A stretch of DNA of 64,000 nt from Phorcus lineatus (taxonomy: Eukaryota; Mollusca; Gastropoda; Trochida; Trochidae), in assembly GCA_921293015.1 (NCBI GenBank), contig OV121092.1, forward strand, positions 46,089,064 to 46,153,063, given 5' to 3'. Position 1 is the stretch's first letter, and each line of letters starts with the position of its first letter. Of this stretch, positions 24,801-38,875 are shown in pieces. The notes beneath the pieces are model-generated. The model was given only the letters and a program-made list of their open reading frames with translations, was not told where the DNA came from and did no database searches. A program made the position numbers and the translations under genes.

Positions 24801-27800
24801 CAAGTACAGTTGAAGTATTAAGTGGTACATGTGGCGGTGACATTTCTTACAAGGAACACATCTTTTAAATAGATTGCGAGAGATTTAATAACATCAGTAT
24901 TTTTAGAATTTAGCAGATGGGACAAAAGTTGTTTATCTCTAACTGGTAGTGATACAAAAGATAAATATCTGCTTCTTAAATGGGAATACATTGAACATAC
25001 AAACAATACATGAAATTCATCTTCAATATGGCCCGAGTTACAATTTCTGCAAAAACTTATCTTATTATCTATCAATACACCATTTTTTTGTCGTAGGGAA
25101 TTGTTTCAAAATCATGTAAACTAATTCTAAATTTACATAGTGCCCGTCTTAAAGATTTATCTTCTAAATTCATGATATAAACCTCGGGTTCTAACAAAGA
25201 TTTATGACAAGAGTAGTGTTCTAGATACCTTGAATTATTAATTGACATGGACCATTCCTGGTAGCAAATATCTTGAAGAAGTTTACATTTACTAAGAATG
25301 TTCAATTGTCTCTTGTATCGGACTTACATCAAATTAAAACTTTTACACATTATTTCAAATCTTTCTTTCGCCTCAAGAAACCTTTGTCATGCAATTACAA
25401 TTTATGTTTGAACAATACAAAATGCAGTGCATTACTTGCAAAAACGTCACGTGAGTTTCTAATGTTAATATCTACTTGTTTTATTTGCCAATCAATCGTC
25501 TTGTACGAACCCACCAACCTTGATGCTTATACATTCTTGTTTGACAATGATTGATATCATGCAATATAGACAATCGGTGGGTTCGTTTGTTTGTCACATT
25601 CAATGCAAATCTGCCTTTAAATTTAGAAATCAATGCTATCTTTTTTCAATACTTTGTCTCTATTACAACCGAGTTTCCCTGCTTATCACCTTACTACTAC
25701 TGATCTGTGGTGATGTACACCCAAATCCAGGACCCTTGCATACATCCGATCTTAAAATTGTACATTTGAATGTACGTAGTTTAAGAGATAAATTAGATAT
25801 ACTCCAAGCTGAACTAGAACCATATGACGTGATTTGTATAACTGAATCATGGTTACATAATGATATAGAAAGTAAAAATTTAGAAATACCAGGTTATCAT
25901 TTTCCACTTAGAAAAGATAGACAGACCAGGGGTGGAGGGGTGGCTGTGTATATAAGAAAATGCTTGACCTTTGAGTGTATGGACCTTTTAGACCTGCCTG
26001 CTCTCGAGGCACTATGGGTTAAGATCAAATGTAAAAAACGTAACTACCTTATTGGAACTTTCTACAGAGCAGACAAAAGTGATACTTATTGGGACTTAAT
26101 AGAGGTATCTATCAGTAACGCTGTTGATCTTGGTTTAGTCACAATAGTAACTGGTGACTTTAATGAAGATATTCTCTCAAAGTGTTCAAACAGAATAGAT
26201 GAAATCAAAGTATTGAATGGATTATCTCAAATCATTACTGATCCTACAAGAATCACGCCTACTTCTAGCACTTTGATTGATCTTATCTTTATAACGCATG
26301 CTTCCCTTATAACAGACTCTGGTGTACTTGATCCCATATGTAGTGATCACTGTCCGGTTTATGTTTCCCTGAATGAGAACCTAACAAAATCATCCACCTA
26401 TAAAAGAAAGATTTTTTACTATAAGCTAGCTGACATTGATGCCCTCGCTGAAGAACTTAGTCTTGTTGACTGGAATGAAATACTTTCCTCTCATGATGTT
26501 AATCTAGTAACAGACCAGATAACCACTACCATGATGAATTTGTGCAACAAACATATTCCAAACAAAATTGTCACAATCAGACCAAACGATGCCCCATGGA
26601 TGAATAGTGAAACTCGCAGTCTTATTCGTAAGCGTAATCGTATACATAAGCTGGCAAAACGGCGTAATTCACCTTCTAATTGGGCAAAGTTCAGACAATA
26701 CAGAAACAAAGTGATATCATCAGTAAGAAATGCAAAACAACAATACTTAGACAAAATTGATAAAATGGTTAATGAAAGTCATGGCACAAAACTTTGGTGG
26801 CGTCTCATTAAAAATTTCACTAAAAACAAAATTTCCTTAGGAACGTTTCCTCCCGTACTTTACGATGATAAACTATATGATAATAGTTTGGATATTGCAA
26901 ATATAATGAACCAATATTTCACTAATCAAACTAAAGTCAATTATCCTGACAGGCAAATTGAAGACGTTATTCCTACCATTAACAATCCTCTATGTGATCT
27001 GTATCTTTATACAAATGAAGTTCATGATATTCTGTCTTCATTAGATACAACAAAAGCGACGGGGCCAGACGGCATTAGCAATAAGTTCTTAAGAATGAAC
27101 TCTGAACTGTTAGCGGGTCCTCTTACAGAAGTTTTTAACTTATCGCTTTCTAAAAAGATATTTCCGCAAATTTGGAAAGATGCCTCCGTTGTTCCTATTC
27201 ATAAAAAGGGAAGTATTAATGATTGCACGAATTACAGACCTGTTGCACTGACAAGCTGTGTGGCCAAAGTTTTTGAAAAATGTGTATTTAAACATGTCTA
27301 TAATTTTCTCAGAGATAATAACATATTGTCTAACCTACAATCCGGTTTTACACCAGGGGACTCTACTGTCAATCAACTTACATATCTTTATGATTTCATA
27401 GCTGAAGCAGTAGATAAAGGTAAGGAAGTAAAAGCGGTCTTTTGTGATGTTAGTAAAGCTTTCGATAGAGTTTGGCATAAGGGCATAATTTACAAACTTA
27501 AAAAAATTGGAATAAATGGAAATTTGTTAACATGGTTCGAGAGCTACCTTGAGAACAGAGAACAAAGTGTTGTTATTAATGGTTTCCGATCTGACAACAG
27601 GCAAGTCTTCGCTGGCGTGCCACAAGGTTCCGTCTTGGGGCCGCTTTTGTTTATTTTATATATCAACGATATAGTTGAAGGCATCAATTGCAATATACGG
27701 CTCTTCGCGGACGATACATCCCTATACGCGATTATTGGGGATCCCGTTGAAACTTCTGCTGATATAAATGATGACTTGAAGCGAATTTCTGAATGGGCGG

Positions 27801-30800
27801 ACAAATGGCAGGTATCATTTAATCCAAATAAAACTGTTTCTATTCGGTTTACTAGAAAATTGCAACCAGTTCAAATGCCAGATTTGACCATGAATGATAA
27901 TACTATTGACTCGGTTCAAAGTCACAAACATTTGGGCCTTACTTTACAACATGACTGTTCTTGGAATGACCATATAAATGAAACTGTTAAAAAGGTTGCC
28001 CCAATGGTTAATTGTCTTAGGAGTCTCAAATATAGATTGAACCGAAAAACATTAGAGATAATGTACAAACAGTTCATTCTTCCTGTATTTGACTACTGTA
28101 GTCATATATGGGATAACTGTACAAAACAACAAGCAGATATGTTAGAAAAACTTAATCTTGATGCTCTGAGAACTGTGTGTGGTGCCGTCCGTGGTACGAG
28201 TCATGATAAAATATATAAAGAAACAAATTGCAAACCATTAATCCATAGACGATATGTAAACAAATTAAGTTTGTTTTATAGTATGGTTAATAATAATACA
28301 CCAAGTTATCTTAGCAACCTTGTGCCTCATAAGATATCAGATTTTGTTGATTACAATCTTCGCGATGACTCAAAACTTCAGACCATAAACTGTAAAACAG
28401 TAAATTATGCAAAATCCTTCCTTCCTGACACAGTTAAATTATGGAATTCATTACCGATAGAACACAGAAACTCCCCATCTTTATCGACATTCAAAAAAGC
28501 CATAGACACGGAAACTGAAATGCATACTAATTTCGACTTACATTATGGTAGTAGATTTTCTCAAATAATACATTCTCGCCTTAGACTTGAATGCAGCAAC
28601 TTAAATGCACACAAGTATGAAAGATTCATATCATCAACTCCCGACTGTTCTTGTGGCCATAACTATGAAGATTCGACCCATTATTTCTTTTCATGTCCAT
28701 TGTTCATGAATATAAGGGAAAATATGTTTTTCTATAACAAAGGTTTTGACCTGAGATCGGTCCTATTTGGAAACCCAAATTGTTCCTCTTATGTAAATCA
28801 CGAACTATTGATATCTGTGCACGAATTTATAGATTTAACAGGCAGATTTGCATCGGATCCATAATTGATATATTTCATTGTTATATTGGTAAAGCTTGTT
28901 GGCGACTATATATTCATATATATTTTTTTTATATACACCATGACATGTTCTTTATCTTGCTGGCGTATGTATAGATAAGTATATATATTCATTATACAAT
29001 CACCATGACATGTTCTATATTTTGTATTTTGGAGCGGTATTAACATAAGCTTCTAGCTTGTTTACCAATCCAGTTCTTTTCTGAAATAAATATGTTTAAA
29101 CCAATTAAAACTCATTGCACGCAAATAATTCATTTCGTAGGATTTTTTCCCTTGCTATCTGATTATATTTATTTCAATGATATTTGTATTGAATACATAA
29201 CTGGAAAGGTATTAATATCACACTTTTATATCAATCGATAGTCAGTTTGTTGAATAAAAATAAGTTTGCATCAAATCATATCAAAGATCATTCTAAGGCA
29301 ACAATATTAGCTTGCTTGCTTGAGTTGAGAGTTCGAAAATATCAGGCAGTATTTTTTCTTTTAGTAATAATAATGATTAAAGTCAATCGGAAAGCGACAG
29401 TTCTTACAGACAACAAGTCCTACCTTCATTCAGACATTGAGACGCCAAGGTAATTAGTTTACGACAGTTGAATTTTTCGGTGCTTTATGGTCACCTAATC
29501 AAAGGAGATATGCCAATTAGTGTCAGCGACCAATCTGTATGCATCTCAACCTGTTTAGTGCCAGAGCCCATCACCACTGCCGATTTATATAATCAGCGCT
29601 ATTCATTTTGCTTTAGTTTTAAAAATCACAACACAATATACCACATCTCCACCCCCCCCCCCCCCCCCCCCCAGAGAAGCATATAATCAAAATCTTTATA
29701 GCAACAACCTGAGAAAGACGTTTGTAAAACTGTCCCGGTATTTAACATTTCCTGTTGTTTGACGATGGAGATTTGAGGATTAAGGTTAACGAGCCCACTC
29801 ATGATAATAGTTATGAAAACAATTAAACGTATTAAAATCCTTCACTCACTTTGAATATCATCGTGACCACATGCTGTTTTGATGTGTACCGTATACCACT
29901 GTTCACTAGTTTTGCTCCAAGAAATAATACAAAGATGAAAGCTGTCTTCTACGCCTCAGATAGGTCAGGTAAGAGTAATTATATATCAATCTTCAATGCT
30001 CTTTTGGCCTCTATTTGTTTATGCCAAGTTTCAAAATCTAATCTAAAAAAATGTCATGTGACATGCTTTTTTCAAAATATAGACATATTTCTGGCAACCT
30101 ATTCCCATGATATCGTATAACATGAAATATATCTTCTATCTATATTTTGGACAATAATAAGTAAGGGATATTTAACTGTTGATAAGTATTTTATCAATAT
30201 GTAAATAATTGAAATTATCATAATTCATGTTATAAACAATTACATTTGAATCACATCCCTAACTTTATTATCTAATTTATTATGCATTGTTATTTTGAAT
30301 AGGAAAATGTGTTGCTAATTAAGATTTTCATTAGGCACCAAACTTTGACAGATGATTATAGAAGCGGTAGATATTATCTATGAATTGTTATTATGGAATC
30401 ATTGTCGCTATACATATCAATTTCTTATAGGTAGTGAGTTCGATGCTAGCCGTGAAAGACACATTTCAAGCACAAGTTAAGAAGCGTCCGTAGTAAGAAA
30501 TTTTGATTTTCTGTATAGAGATGTAATGACGTATTTCCCCTACACTTTTGATAGATTTGGGTCTAAACACAGAGCACAATTATCTTTAAAATTCTACATT
30601 AATCCCTTCTTACTGATTGTTATGAAATAGTGCTTTAATTTGCTTTAAATACAATGTCTGTGATATCTTATCTAGATTCCAGATAGATATCAATTTTTAC
30701 TAGCAAAAGTAGTAATTGATTGATCTTTGAATCTCTTGCGTCTTACAATGAAAGCAACATTTGTCATTACAGTCAAAACCCTTTGAAGTTTCACCGAAGG

Positions 30801-33800
30801 TAACTTACGTTGTTTTAATGGATTAAAACGTTTGGTTATAATGCAGAAATGAATATATACGAATTTTCGCTCACCCTGACTGAAGGCACTGACTACTCAC
30901 TGATTGACTTTTCGATTTTAACTCACCAATTACCTCTATTGTTCGCAAGATGCAGTTGGCCAGTATAATCCCCTGGTCTGTTAGTTTAAACATCAGAAAT
31001 GTTGCTTTCCCGGTAATGAACCGAATCACTTTAGGAATCTGTACAAGATTCACAAAAAGTGAAATATACTTAGGTATACATTTTCACGATAACTGTCACC
31101 TTGTTTCTTTGCCTCATTACTTGATTATTTTAAGGGTGATTATTGCTTTATTTATTTCGCGTAAACGATAAACTGTTTACATCTAAACTTTGTTCGTTCT
31201 TGTTGGGTTGGGGTTTAAGCGTCTACTTGTTTAAAACAAGATTCACCAATTATTTGTATAGGTTCCTGCAAACCGGAAAACACCAGTCATGCCGACAAAA
31301 ATGAAGACATGCACAGACGCAGACCCTATTAAATCAGCGCCAAAACCCCTTTCTTTCACTGATAGGTGATTCAAAAGAATATCAATGATAGCAATGATAC
31401 ACACAAATGATCATGGATCATAGGTAAACTGTAATAGTCTGTACAAAATTAAACTGCAAACAAATGTCGTTGAAAACAATTATACATCTATGAACTGTAA
31501 ATATTTATTTTATTTTCACTACATATATTCTATACAGAAATAAAGCATTGTTTTCACAGAGACGGTATTTGTTTTGTTAGTGTCTGTTTCCATTCAGACA
31601 AGTCACTCAGACCAATTACGTGCCATACGGTGACCACTCGTTAGATAGATGTCAAAGACGCTGTATAAACACATGCAGGTGCAGAGAGGTGACCCCCTCT
31701 AAATCTCTATGTCATTAGGATGGCGCGTCACGTGACTGCTTTATAAAAACAAAAAGTAACTCAACATTAACAAGTTGTCCAATGAGATCTCAGGGGCTAA
31801 ATAATAACCAATGAACTTTAGTAAGCATTAGACAGTCATAGAACTTGTTTATGATTTGTCATAATGTGAAAAAACTTTGGTCGTGGTAGGTTAAACTTTC
31901 TGCCGTCAACTTGTGCTATCAATGATCAGTCATAATAGTTGAATATGTGTTCCTACCTATAACAGGATTTGGATATTTGTGTTTGTATGGATACATTCTC
32001 TGAAAAAGGTACGTTTCATATGTTTGTTTTGCAGCTGAACTATCAGTATACTTGCTTTGATAGTATAAATTATGTATATACGGTTTATTTGCATTTCATT
32101 TGTAGAACATATTTTGAATGTAGTCTTCAGTCACAGCCATGAGCATTTACTAAGCTTTGTCACCGCGCTACGCAATGTCTCCAATAACGATCACATCAAT
32201 GAATTGAACTAAAAACTAAAATCATATTTCTATGTTGTAACGTATAGATTATGCCTATGAATGAAAGGTACCATTTATCCCTTTAATACACCAGTACAAA
32301 CCCTTTAATTTTTATTATTGTCCATTTCACTTAGTAGAGCATATGGTTAAAATATAAAATTCAATTAATGCTTCTTATCACTATCTATGTAATTTAATAA
32401 ACATTTTTATATATAAATATTTATTCAGAGTGTTTAAGTATCTTTTTTTTCATTTGTACAACAAAGATACACCAAAATTCTCTAACAGGACATAACTTAT
32501 TATTTCATGTTATCTCCACTAAACATTTCTTCAACACATAATCAATGCAAATAATAATTTTCAACTTGATACAAACACAAACATTTCCTGCAGTTTCCTC
32601 TAGTTTAATTAAGTTTCATGGCATTTCCTTCGCTGAGGAAATTCCCTGGTTAATGCTGATGAAATGTCATTAAACGCCTAGGGTTTCCTCCAGAGGAAAT
32701 TGCATTAAACTCTTAGGGTTTAATGCCGTATAATGCATGAGGAAACCCCACCTTTTCTTGCAGTGCAAGAACAGCTGATTTCTGTTAGTTCATCCCAAAA
32801 GTGAGAAAACATTGATCACACCTAGGGTTGAAAACAAAAGACTCAATACATTACACAGGACTGTGGGAATTTCAAATTGACAATCAAGTGTCTACCAGCT
32901 CTGATTTTATCAAGCTTGTTGAGAGTAACAATTAAACCTATAAAAAGGGGTTATCAAGTCTCTGAGAAGTGAAGCAAGTTTCAGCAGCCATGTTTCTTGT
33001 TTTACTTTACAGAGTTAGATGACCTGACAGGTCAAGTGGACCTAATAGATTACAATACAGAGTCAAGTAGTAGAAAGTGTGATATTACCTAAGCAAATTT
33101 CAATTGTCAAATTTCATATCCTGTTAATTGAGTAAAGGAAGGAAAATTCTTATTCACATAATTAAGGTTGCCACATAATCTAAAGTTTATGTGTGCAAGA
33201 TTTTTATCAGATATTGCTTAAAAGATGTCTTTAATAACAATAAAATTTCATTTTATCATTAACAGAAACATTCTTCTCCATTATAAATAACCAAAGATAT
33301 GTTGCAACTTTGTTTTTACCAATTCTAAAGAAATGTTACACTGCTGTAGGTATCTTTTGCTGATCTTTGTCTAAAATTAACCCAAATGTAAAGGTTACCT
33401 CACTTGACTCCCAAATGTTACCCAAAAAGCAATTTTCAGTAAAATGTTTCGGGCAGTTCACTTGATGTTGAGAGTCAATTAATAGAAAGGTCAAAAGTTG
33501 TACGGAAAACATCATGATGAAAACTCCTTACACCATCATGATGATCAAGCCCTACAGCAGAGTTTCTTACTGGGCAAATCAGCAGGATGCCTCTAGTTTG
33601 CCTCCTTGAATTTTACAATTTGATATTTATAGGGTTTTGAGAGTACATTTCAGCCCTCGAGGGTTAATGAAAATTCAGACATCCCCTTGTAAAGCTTTTT
33701 ATCAAGACGGTTGCATTTTTAGTTAAATAACGTCATCTACCCATATTTCAAGTCATAAAACACTTGCATTGCAGTAAATGGGTAATTGATGGATTTTATT

Positions 33801-36800
33801 ATATGATGATTATATCCATGAGACAATTTAGAAAGGCCTTAGAAATATACCAGAAGAAATTTATCACAAATAATTTCAGTATAATATGCCAAGATTTCCC
33901 CCCTCCACACAAATTCAAAAAAAGCAAGATAAGTCTCCAAGATCTTTTTCCCCTCCTGTATAATGTATAGATAAACCTGAATTATTTCTCCTTCTCATTA
34001 ATGGCTACATGAATTTCTCCTCCACATGACTTTCTTGAGTTCTCTGGTTCCTCCCTTCCTGTTGGGTGTTTGATGTCAAACAGGAACCGGCGATTCATTC
34101 ACGCTTCATCATATTTATATGTAAGCTAGGGTTGGGTCACTTTTATGTTCAGTGTTTACATGTCAACTTAGCACTTCTGTTTGCGGAACTCAGAGGAAGT
34201 TTTCTCATATTCGAAAGGAACATTATCGCACTCCATCTATGTATCTATTCTACAGTTAAGCAGTGATGGGATCACATTTATATCCGGCATTAATTTACTA
34301 GGGAATTTTGCATTTCTGTTGGCTTAACTAAGTTCAAATTAAAACCGATTGTTTTCATCAGATAATAACATTTATGAAATGGTTACATTGTTATAATTGA
34401 GATTACATTGTTATAACTGAGATAACATCTGCAAATGAACAAATATTTTTACTTAATAACTTTTTTGGTGTGAGATCCACAGAATGATCTAGACATCTAT
34501 GACCACCACTGAACATCCAAGCATCTTATAAATTTTACCAGAGACTTCACTTATTTCAATTGACTATTATTTACCATCAAATGGCAATATGTTACTAAAT
34601 GCAAACAGCATATCTCAATGTCAATTTTCATAACATACTAACACAATATATCCTGTTGTGCAATTTTTACAGTTAAAATTAAGTAATATACAAAAAATTT
34701 CAAGGCATATTTCTTTCTCTAATGCTAAGATCACACTTTTTTCATTACAATATCAAAACTGCCTTCTTCTTAATGTATCTTTACCTTTATATTATAACAA
34801 AAATGCTCATCTAATTCAATTCATGTGGCATAAATATTTATTTAAATCAATTTTACTGATGACAGTAACAATGACAACATTTAATTAGACATTTAAACAA
34901 TCTTAAAAACTTTAAGTCTAATACTTAAATTTACTGATAATAAATATACTGATTGATGGGTTTTCATAAAAATTTAATTAGCGCTTAAAATGTCATTATT
35001 GGTTTAAACAAAACAAAATTTCATAAATTGCATTTCCACCATTGTTTGTATTGTATGTGTATGAATTTTTTATACATCTAAGTTCTAAACATTCCAACAT
35101 TGAAAACTTCAGAAAGAAAGAAAATCAAGCCAATCACCAGAAAATCTTGCGACATTCATAAAAAGCAAAACAAATGAAAATACATTCCAACACCCGAAAG
35201 AGTGCACACCTGAAAATAAATGAACATTGATCTATGTTCTTAAGTCTCTAAAGTTAGATTCCAACAACAAATACGACACAACTGTTAATGACAGGGGAGA
35301 TAACTCTAAGCAGATCATGCAAATTCACTTCAAGCGACCATGGTGCAGAAGTGCACAAGTCGTAAAAGAACTCAAAAGCGACTAAAACATTTTGAATCTT
35401 TGCCAGTCATCACAAGATTTTGTATGCCTAAATTGACAAGAACTTCTGAAAACAGGGGAGACAACTCAAAACACATGCAACTTGAACATGCTAAGCAGCC
35501 ATGCTGAGGGGCACAACTTTATGTACCTTAAAAGCGACAAAGACGTTTTGAAGTTTGTATGCCTTGGCAACAACTTCAGCCATTTACTGGCATGTTTGAG
35601 AGACAGAAGAACTACACGATATCAGACTAAAATGAACTTACACGGGGGATTTGATCTCTATCTAGCTGTTCCTTAATCATCATCAGATGCGCTATGAGTG
35701 CATGCACCTACAACACGGAGGAGGCAACATGGCATTAACTACATGGAATACAAAATTGTATCTGGTCTTGTGATCAGTCACGACATGGAATATAACATTG
35801 TATCTGGTCTTGTGATACGTCACAACATGGAATATCAAAATTTTATCTGGTTTTGTGCATCTGGTCAACAATAGTCAAAGTCAAGACATGGAATATCAAA
35901 TTGTATCTGGTTTTGTGCATCTGGTCAACAATAGTCAAAGTCAAGACATGGAATATCAAATTTTATCTGGTTTTGTGCATCTGGTCAACAGTAGTCAAAG
36001 TCAAGACATGGAATATCAAATTGTATCTGGTTTTGTGCATCTGGTCAACAATAGTCAAAGTCAAGACATGGAATATCAAATTTTATCTGGTTTTGTGCAT
36101 CTGGTCAACAGTAGTCAAAGTCAAGACATGGAATATCAAATTGTATCTGGTCTTGTGATAAATCACGACATGGAATACATAAACTAATGAATTTCCTTGA
36201 AAAAAAACACCCTTAAACCCCAGTATTGAAACTCGCTGTTTTGCATGTAAATAAACATGAATAAAAGCTGCATGAATTTGACTTTACAAAATGAAATCAC
36301 ATATATATAAACATCGCTGTCTGACTTTAAAAATTAACTCTCCAAGGTTTATCTAGAAAGTGTTTTTGTTCTCTCAGACAGTCCAGATAATCTTGGTCAC
36401 ATATCAGACTTGAAAATAAACACAGGATCAAGAACTCTCATTATCTAAAAACACAATTGTGTCTCCACTGACTAAATAAGAAGATCCCTTGCGTGTCTGC
36501 CTGTCTAAGAGCAAGTTCTCATGATAGTCTCTTGAGGATGTGAATAGTGGAAGCCTGGTGAGCTCAACCAAAACAGTTGCTAATAGTGCTTGCTTTAACT
36601 CTCTGGATTCAATTAAAATGCTAAATCTATAATTGATTATGACATAAACTTGGCTATAACAATTCCAATGAAGAAATAGCAATCCATCTTCAAACAAAGA
36701 CATTCATTGAGAACAAAATCATAAAAGCTCAACATGGGAGGCGATTTTTTGATTGATAAACTTAATTGAGAAAAAGCATGCGCATGCTATAAATAATTTT

Positions 36801-38837
36801 CAAGCATAAATGATGTAGCAAACGCCTAATTGTCAAATAAATAATACAGCTGTTTGATATTAATCTCATGACAATCTGCAAAACAAATTGACTTTTTTGG
36901 CATGTGAAAGCGAAAAGTTTTTTGTCATTTGCAAGCAGCTACCTTTCTAACAAAAACTGAACTTAAAACAGATCAAATCATGTAATCTCCAAATTCATGA
37001 TTATATGGAATAAATTCTTTATAGCTTCAAAACAAAGTCTAGGCTGAAACTTCACTTAACGCAGGATTAGACAGACTACCCAAAACCCTATTCATATAAA
37101 AACTAACTTTGAAGGCATTTTAAACAGCATTTCACTATTTTCTTACCTTTAAGAAAGAAGTGATCAAAGATTCTGCGTTTTTCATTTTGTCAAATAAGAT
37201 GAAGTACTTCATGATAAGACTTTACATCTAACTAAAGTTGCACAATATATTCCCGACTGCTCTGTTCGGGACTTGTTTTAAAAACAATGGATGACGAACA
37301 ATTCTATTTTGAAACTAGCGCCAGTGGTGAATCATTTCCTACACAACAAAATCCAAAACAGAAGTCTGGGTTATTTTCAGCCAATGAAACCCCTTCTCAA
37401 GATGTTTTGTAAAGGACTAAGGGGAGTATTAACATGGACTCTTCGTTTCAAATTGTACAGTATCTTCCCTTTCTTCTTGTTCTCCCCTTTGAAAAAGTTC
37501 CCTGTCAATGCTTCTTAAAATAATTTGGATTAGGTGTGTTTTTGATAGACTCTTCCCTATTTGATAGCACAATAAGTCAAATTTGTTGATATTCACCCCT
37601 TTGTAAAATGGACTGCCCCAGGTTTAAAAGTTTGACTGTTGTTTGCTTCTATACCGTAACAGGAAACTTGAGCTGTAACCTTCTTGAATAACAGATTGTA
37701 GAGCTTTATTTCAATACATGAACATGATTATACTCGACATTTGCAACAATAAACTTTTCAAAATAGATTTAATTGCAGTCTTGTAAACCAACATTTTTCT
37801 TATGTACGTCAAACATTGTTTCTATCTTCAACATATTTTATGATTACAATTATTTCTATTTATGTAGCGAACTGCGTCACGATTAATTTCTTACAAACCT
37901 TAACATTTATATATATTCCAATTCCATATTTGTACATTCAGCATTGTTGTTTCTATCTTTCAACTAACCCTTTTTGTTTTAAAAATGTCAATTTTGTCAT
38001 TCTTGAGGAAGAAATGAATATTTTTCGGTCTCTTTCTTCATACATAAATATTGAATTTCTCATCTATAAAATGATTCTCCGAGTATAAGTTTGAAACCAT
38101 TATTAGGGGAGTATGATTTTGAAATGCCTTTTGAAACAAACAAAAACAATTCCCTCACTTTTCAGTTCGAAACAAAAGGTTAAAAACATGTCCAGTTTCT
38201 AATTTTCAATACTTCTGATAATTTCAACAAACTAGCTATTTGGAGAATAGAGACCGCAAGTTTTCTATGACTTTAAAGAATAATAATTCAACTCTTTTAG
38301 TATAAGCTACTACAGATACAAGAACAAAAATTCATTTTACTCACATAAAAAAAAAGTTTCCCATCTTATCACCAGAACACCTTCCCCCTATTTCCCATTC
38401 TCAATAATATTCTCACCTCTTATAAATGCTGAATACAAAATAATAAAAGTTGAACATGCAAATTTTCTCCAAAGTAAAGGAACAAGAAGAGATATGACCT
38501 CAGACTGAAACATATCACCCTTGCTCCTTCTGTCGTTATACTTTCCTGCATGCAAAACTTCTCCCCCTCCCCTCCCAAGCTCCATCTCATTTTTTCCTAC
38601 CGTTTCATTTAGCCCCCCTCTCAAGAAGTCTCTCGTATCCCCTTTACCTATTCCACCTTTCCTATCTTGTAACTCCCCTCTCTCTCCTCCTGTGAGTTTC
38701 TGCACCCCTCCCATGCACTTACATCCAACCCCAACCCCCCTGTACTTCTTGGATTCTGAACACCCACCCCCCTCTTCTTGTACCCTACACATGTACACTG
38801 ACTCACACATCGTGACTTCCCCTTTTCCTGAATACTG

Positions 38838-38875
<38 letters not shown>

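Larger units (their letters stand above)
25520..29105 (+). mobile_element. Intact-ORF non-LTR retrotransposon (CR1/L2/jockey-like LINE)
   Basis: The element includes the endonuclease-RT ORF at 25520-28864 and an AT-rich 3' UTR. That UTR holds two copies of a CACCATGACATGTTCT segment (about 28937 and 28999) and an AATAAA near 29087, after which the element probably ends. The 5' boundary and any ORF1 were not found, so it may be 5'-truncated or of single-ORF type. It lies in the largest intron of the MRL gene, antisense to it, the orientation usually tolerated best in introns. No target-site duplication could be established by eye. Confidence 0.85.

Noticed and set aside
29935-29970. ATGAAAGCTGTCTTCTACGC followed by a GTAAGA donor-like site
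   Set aside because: Resembles a small plus-strand first exon, but there is no partner exon or family similarity; probably chance.
35853-36187. Two overlapping frames of 101 and 110 codons
   Set aside because: Both lie wholly in the 42/60-bp satellite, whose unit lengths are multiples of three.
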